Translations under genes and position numbers: made by a program
Shown: positions 59,761 through 64,000 of the stretch, piece after piece
How the letters are laid out: each line of letters starts with the position of its first letter
Numbering within the stretch: position 1 is the first letter of the stretch
The notes under the pieces: generated by a model
What the model was told of the DNA's origin: nothing
The model's input: only the letters and a program-made list of their open reading frames with translations
Databases searched by the model: none
Origin: Erythrophleum ivorense
Lineage: Eukaryota > Streptophyta > Magnoliopsida > Fabales > Fabaceae
Reading direction: 5' to 3'
Assembly (NCBI GenBank): GCA_026724425.1
Contig: JAIUCV010001231.1
Coordinates: 62,001-126,000 of the forward strand
Length of the DNA: 64,000 nucleotides

Positions 59761-60997
59761 GATTTATGATGAATGAAAAGCTATGCTTGAATGAGAAAGA
59801 ATCCATGATAGCCTAGAATATATGGGTGCATAAGTGGGCATGGGATAGTGAGTTTCCCCAATCTAAGTTATTAGACACTTGAGGCATGATTGATAGCTCC
59901 TATAGATGCTTTCTCATGTGCTCAAAGAGTCATAGAAGTAGAAAACTTAAGATTGGACCCCATTAGCCACACTTTTGGCCAAGAAATGGCCTTTTGCACA
60001 TGATGTCATAGAATAGCCATATGACATCTTCTAGCCATGAGATTTGACATGGGACTAGAGTATGTTTAGAGCTTTCTGGGAAGCTAGAGTTCATGTCATT
60101 TAGAGGTCTATAGCATTTTCTATGAGCATTCAACGTTGACATCAGAAATTTGGATTTCAGAAAATCACTGTTCATTTGGTCAGTTTTGAAATCATGTCAT
60201 CCGAGGGGCAAACGTAGTCCAATAGCTACAAAATTTTATACACAGAAACTAGATGGTCACAGTGACTTGTAGGAACTGGAATCACCTCATTTAGAGGTCC
60301 AGAGAGGAAGTTATGCAATTTCGAAGTTCCTACCCAGAATCAGACACCCAGCCAGACCCGAGGTACTGTTTCATCGGTTTCCGGGAAATTGGCTAGGTGA
60401 ACTGATCTGGAGAGATTTTTCTCCTCTAGCTAACATCTACATCTTTCCATAGAGATAGAGTTTATGAGCATTGTATTTTTGTGGAATTAGTTAGACATTT
60501 TCAAAGTCCATATCAGTAAACTGTGACAGTAAAGAAGCCCCCTCTGACCAGTAAACTATTTCGATGTCAAACGAAGAGTATGTGAGATATTGAGACTTAT
60601 GACTATTTTTAGCATGAAGTAGACGTCTCAAACTTTCTATAATGACTCAGATCATGTAGATACGATTTTTCTGCATTTAGTTATGAATTTCCAAAGTTAG
60701 CCCAGAGAGGAAGCAAAATCTGCCCATAGCGAAAATGCATGTCTCCAATCCCTTTTTGCTTTCCATGAGCTTAAAGCATATGTTTGGGATTGCAATAAGT
60801 CTCAATAGAGGAATTGAGCATGAGGAATTAGAGAGAGAGCTCAACCGGTCCATATTACTTCTAAGTGGAGCTCTACCCACACATAGTGCCATATAAGAGT
60901 AAGCATAAGGTAGAGAAACTGTCTCCCTTATGAGTTCCGTGTTGCCCATATGGGCTAGAGGGCACGTTGGGTATGAGCTAGAGGTTAAGGTGTCACA

Positions 60998-61137
60998 CTT
61001 TCTATTTGACAATCTACTTGAGGGTGATAGGTAGTACTAAATCTGAGTTTGGTCCCTAAAGCTACTTGAAGTGACCTCCAAAAATTTGATGTAAACGTGG
61101 GATCTCTATTAGATATAATGTTATTAGATACACCATA
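60998..61137 (-). pseudogene. Tekay integrase pseudogene, upstream part
   Basis: The minus strand aligns with pol codons about 935-980 of the intact copy: RDPTFTSNFWRSL-like, 'ALGTKLRFSTTYHPQ'-like sequence with shifts. Together with 52139-52871 it is the target of the Tekay insertion. Cut at 61138 by an H-type LTR. Confidence 0.75.
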
Positions 61138-62520
61138 TGTAACAAATAGTAACTTTTGTAAAAAGATGAAATGAGCCGTATAAAGGCAAGTCTCGTGAAA
61201 GGAGGTAGATAATGTCCCAAAAAATTTGGATAGTGTCCTAGGCTCCTAAAAATAATAATCCTAGGCTCACACAGAAAGAAAAATGGAGCTAGGACAGTGA
61301 AATAAAATTGTGACGAAAACTGACAAAATGTAATGATATTTTCGTAAATATATGCAAATTTTGGAAAAACTCATAGGAAGATTTTTTAAATGGAAAATTT
61401 GAGTTACCCAGGGTTCTCAGAGGCTTTAAAAATCATAGGAAGTTATGGGACAGTTAAGGCCCCTTCAGTGTATATTTTTCAATGACAGTAAACCTAAACT
61501 TTAACGGATTCATTCAAGAAGGTCTTGGCTCCAAATTGAGTGATTCCAAGGGTATTTTATTAAATTGGGAACCTAAATTTTATAATGGGAAAGATAGTTC
61601 TCAAAAAGGAGCTAAAACAAAGCCAAAACAAAATTGCCATTATAGAAGAATGAAATTGAAATTTTTGAAAAAGTTAGTTTCTTAAATGTTTCATAAGCTT
61701 CATGACTCTTCCTCCCCTCATTTAGGTCGCCCCTATCTGTCTAAAATATAGAAAAAAGAAGCTCTCTCTTAGGCACACAAGAGGAGGAGAGAAAGGAAGG
61801 AAGAAACCAAGGAAAAGGTAAGGAAATCTATAGAATTTCATACTTCTCCTTCTTCCAATCTTATTCCCCTCCTTCTTAGCTCTCTTTCTATGGTTTATTG
61901 AATGTATTAGTTTTGTTTTGAGTCCAGAACCAGAGGGAAAGTTCAAATTCCTTGAGGAGAAGAAAACCAAGAAGAAAAAGTCTTGAAACCAAGCTTGAAT
62001 CCAAGGTATTTCATGGTTTTGTTGCTTCTTCTCTTTGCTTCTTTCTTGTGCACAATTTGGCCAACTTAAGGATGAGTAGGAGGGGATGGATTTTGGGCAG
62101 AACCAAAGGTGAATCCTAGGAAAAAGAGTGTGAGGATTAAGATTATGCAAAGAAATTAAAGAAAGAACCAATGGAAAGCAAGTTAGGAAAGTGTAGGATT
62201 CTTTAGGGTTTTGTAAAATCTGATGTAATACATGAATTTCCTTGGCTATTTAAGTGTTCCATTGAGCTCCTAAGAGCTCTAAAAAGCCTCCCAAATGGCT
62301 CTCCCATCAAAGAAAAATCAAAATCTCCTTGAACCTCTACCAATGTGCATGTCTCGGCCAAGCTAGGTTAATTAGGTTAGGGAGTGTTTTAATTTGTTCT
62401 AGTCTTGATTTGGAACTTCATATGATGTTAGAGGATGGGAGGAACCATTGAGAAAAATTTATGAGCCTTGGTTTGGACAATGGGACAATGGTGTCCATAA
62501 TCATTTGGTGAGATTTTGGT
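61138..62520 (+). repeat. H-family LTR fragment, forward
   Basis: Starts TGTAACAAATAG within the integrase pseudogene and matches 24331-28100 without the nested T LTR (for example 61187-61330 with 24380-24510, and 62400-62500 with 27985-28085). Its second half is absent here. The 149-aa minus ORF at 61722-62171 lies in LTR sequence and is not a gene. Confidence 0.7.
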
Positions 62521-63215
62521 TCAACACACAAAATGGTCAATTTTCAAGTCCAAATGGGTATCTCAAGGCACTAAGTGCTTTTCTTCACTTTCCATAACCA
62601 CATGAGCAAGTTTAAAAGCATAAACACAATATATAAAAGCATGCCAAATGATCCAAATCATTATGGAGCTCATTCTCACCTTGCCACTTACATACATACA
62701 CATGCATCTCATAGCCTATGAGTGGCAAAAAGTCATGCATTCATTCATTTGGTTCCAAAATGGTTATATACATCATCTATATATATATTTGGACATGTTC
62801 AATAGTTTACATCATATATATAACTCATGGTTACAATTCTTAACATCAAAATGCAAACAAAAAGGCCATTTCTCTATCTCTTTGTCAAAGTCTTGTTTCT
62901 CAAAGTTGTTGGCCTCCATTCCTTAATCCACTTAGCTCACCTAGACATAGTTAGGCATATGTGGGGGAAGAATGAGATTCAAAGAATTCCAATAGTTCTT
63001 TACCCTATTAAGCATACATAATGGATACATATACATGTCAAATAATGCATGCATGTCATACAAGCCTCTTATGAATATACATAAAATATTTTCTTGGTCA
63101 TGTGATCTCATACATATCAAACATAGGCTTTCATGGGCATTAGTCTAACCTCATCCAACTTTTTAGGAACTTTTGGATTTACCTCATCCACTTTCAAGGG
63201 ACTTTTGACTAAGTC
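62521..63215 (-). repeat. H-family LTR fragment, reverse
   Basis: Aligns with the reverse H LTR at about 32200-32910 (the 'gagattcaaagaat' hairpin region at 62973-62991 and the minisatellite at 63140-63215). It faces the forward fragment to its left; the junction lies at about 62520-62590 and its mechanism is unclear. Confidence 0.6.
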
Positions 63216-63546
63216 TGTAACACCTCAAAATTAATTAAGGATAATCATAATTAACTAGGGATTAATATAGGTTTAATTAGGAAATTATTTAAGAGAGGTG
63301 GACATTAATTTGGGCTTTATGATTAATTTAATTATGCTTTAGGCTAAGTGTAGAAGCCTAATCTTAGTTTTAGGAAGATCCAATTCCATTTCTTAGAGAC
63401 TCAATATTTATTTGTGCAGACCTAAATGTTAATAGACCCTTTTAGCTTGGCCCAACTCTTATATATGACCCATGTAGTCTTATAAGCCATGGCCTAAGAA
63501 GGATAAAACTAAACCTACTTGAAATTGGACCTTTGGGTCAGCCCAA
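63216..63546 (+). repeat. G-family LTR start, forward
   Basis: Starts TGTAACACCTC and is very close to 23692-24090. Interrupted after about 330 bp by the next LTR and continues outside the window. Confidence 0.7.
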
Positions 63547-64000
63547 TGTAGCACCATAATTTTTTAGCTCATTTCATGCTATCTCTATGCCTCATATCAA
63601 GCAATTCACATAAGCAGTAAGAAAAATGGCATTAAAAGTGAATATTTTAGCGTTGTGTCATGTATCAATTTTTCATTCAGTATCCCGTGGACCATGTGAG
63701 CTCATGTATTATATTCTCATATTTAATTACATAGATACAACTCATTTCCATCACCAAAATTGGCTTAGAGCTCGTTATGGCAAAGGGATACATAAAATTC
63801 ATATATGCAATTTCAGCCAGAATTTTCTTACTTCTCTCACAAATTTTAGAAAATTATAAATAATTCTAGAAAAATTAAAATCATGAATTCTTTGCCATTA
63901 TAGAAATCTACACATGTCTACTTTGTGCTAAAAATATATCCAGGCCATGAAACACAAAAGAAGTTTGACATTTGAAAAAAGTCAGAGATCTGACTGGCTA
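63547..64000 (-). repeat. H-family LTR, reverse, runs off the window
   Basis: Plus strand TGTAGCACCATAA, matching 31138-31610 of the reverse H LTR (for example 'tcccgtggaccatgtgagctcatg' equivalent at 31275). Probably a solo LTR nested in the G LTR. The 77-aa plus ORF at 63626-63859 is not supported. Confidence 0.65.

Larger units (their letters stand above)
52872..60997 (+). mobile_element. Tekay-type chromovirus with unmatched ends
   Basis: An 8.1-kb insertion bounded by a perfect TSD. Order: short LTR-like left end (52872 to about 53061), iMet PBS (53066), leader, gag-pol (53407-58038), polypurine tract (58075-58087), 2.91-kb Tekay LTR (58088-60997). The termini are TGTGA and TCACA, as expected of integrase-processed ends. 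A normal element would carry the 2.9-kb LTR at both ends; here the left one is a different, 190-bp sequence. It is the best preserved element in the window and visibly more GC-rich than its surroundings. Two gag stops make it non-autonomous now, though pol is open. Confidence 0.85.
58088..60997 (+). repeat. 3' LTR of the Tekay element, 2910 bp
   Basis: Starts TGTAACAGCC after the polypurine tract and ends GTGTCACA before the TSD. Homologous to H-family LTRs in its second half (hairpin at 59526, the minisatellite-like stretch 59225-59385, 60300-60540 aligned with 29640-29880, and the end aligned with 31138-31330 reversed). The first 400 bp hold a family-specific palindromic array. ORFs in it (58985-59416, 59454-59714, 60677-61012, all minus) are not genes. 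Confidence 0.85.

Noticed and set aside
60677..61012. 111-aa minus ORF across the right end of the Tekay element
   Set aside because: It crosses the 3' LTR boundary and the TSD into a different pseudogene, so it cannot be an ancestral gene.
61722..62171. 149-aa ORF on the minus strand
   Set aside because: Lies wholly inside an H LTR fragment, is low in complexity (F/L/S/K-rich), and is not open in the homologous LTRs at 24890-27800 or 1-600.

Overview
This window looks like gene-free plant nuclear DNA built almost entirely of nested LTR retrotransposons. The evidence is plant-type primer-binding sites (complementary to initiator tRNA-Met, and one Tat/Athila-type site), polypurine tracts, long TG...CA repeats with 5-bp target duplications, and one nearly complete Ty3/gypsy chromovirus (Tekay/Del type: gag, protease, RT, RNase H, integrase, chromodomain). 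The sequence is AT-rich and most copies are decayed, which suggests angiosperm heterochromatin, probably eudicot. I cannot name the species, and I see no host gene, tRNA, rRNA or CRISPR array. LTR families are labelled here as G (TGTAACACC...GTCATCACA, about 2.6-2.8 kb), H (about 3.5 kb), I (TGTAATATCC...GGTATGACA, about 2.5-3.1 kb) and T (Tat/Athila-like, starting TGATAA, about 2.0-2.8 kb).

Layout. 1-3067: two reverse-oriented LTR pieces (H, then G). 3068-35271: one old, non-coding G element (G0) split by later insertions. Its 5' LTR piece is 3068-5132, its interior is 5133-6921 + 19031-20059 + 22618-23691, and its 3' LTR is 23692-24330 + 30317-31132 + 34682-35271. Inside it lie a second complete G element, G1 (6927-19025, TSD gcttt, itself carrying a T solo LTR), an I solo LTR (20065-22612), an H solo LTR (24331-30316, itself carrying a T solo LTR) and a reverse H solo LTR (31138-34676). 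35272-50819: a reverse-oriented Tat/Athila-like element with a gag-like pseudogene and no pol, broken by an I solo LTR, a G solo LTR and another I solo LTR. Its 3' LTR is fused directly to the truncated G0 LTR at about 35271.

50820-52871 and 60998-61137: a decayed reverse-oriented Tekay element. Its integrase is split by the youngest insertion, 52872-60997. That insertion has a perfect 5-bp TSD (ctttc) and an open pol frame of about 1230 codons, but two stop codons in gag. Its two ends do not match: the left end is a short (about 190 bp) LTR-like module beginning TGTGAAGTCCC, whereas the right end is a 2.9-kb Tekay LTR. This apparent two-family chimera is the most unusual object here. 61138-64000: further H and G LTR pieces in both orientations, running off the window.

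Across families, the LTRs share a short hairpin (TGAGAT...ATCTCA), usually 1.4-2.2 kb into the LTR. They also carry arrays of short palindromes whose sequence differs by family (CGCYRTAGCG, GCCRYRGC, AACCATGGTT). Most boundaries were placed by reading copies against each other and by TSDs, so edges without a TSD are approximate.
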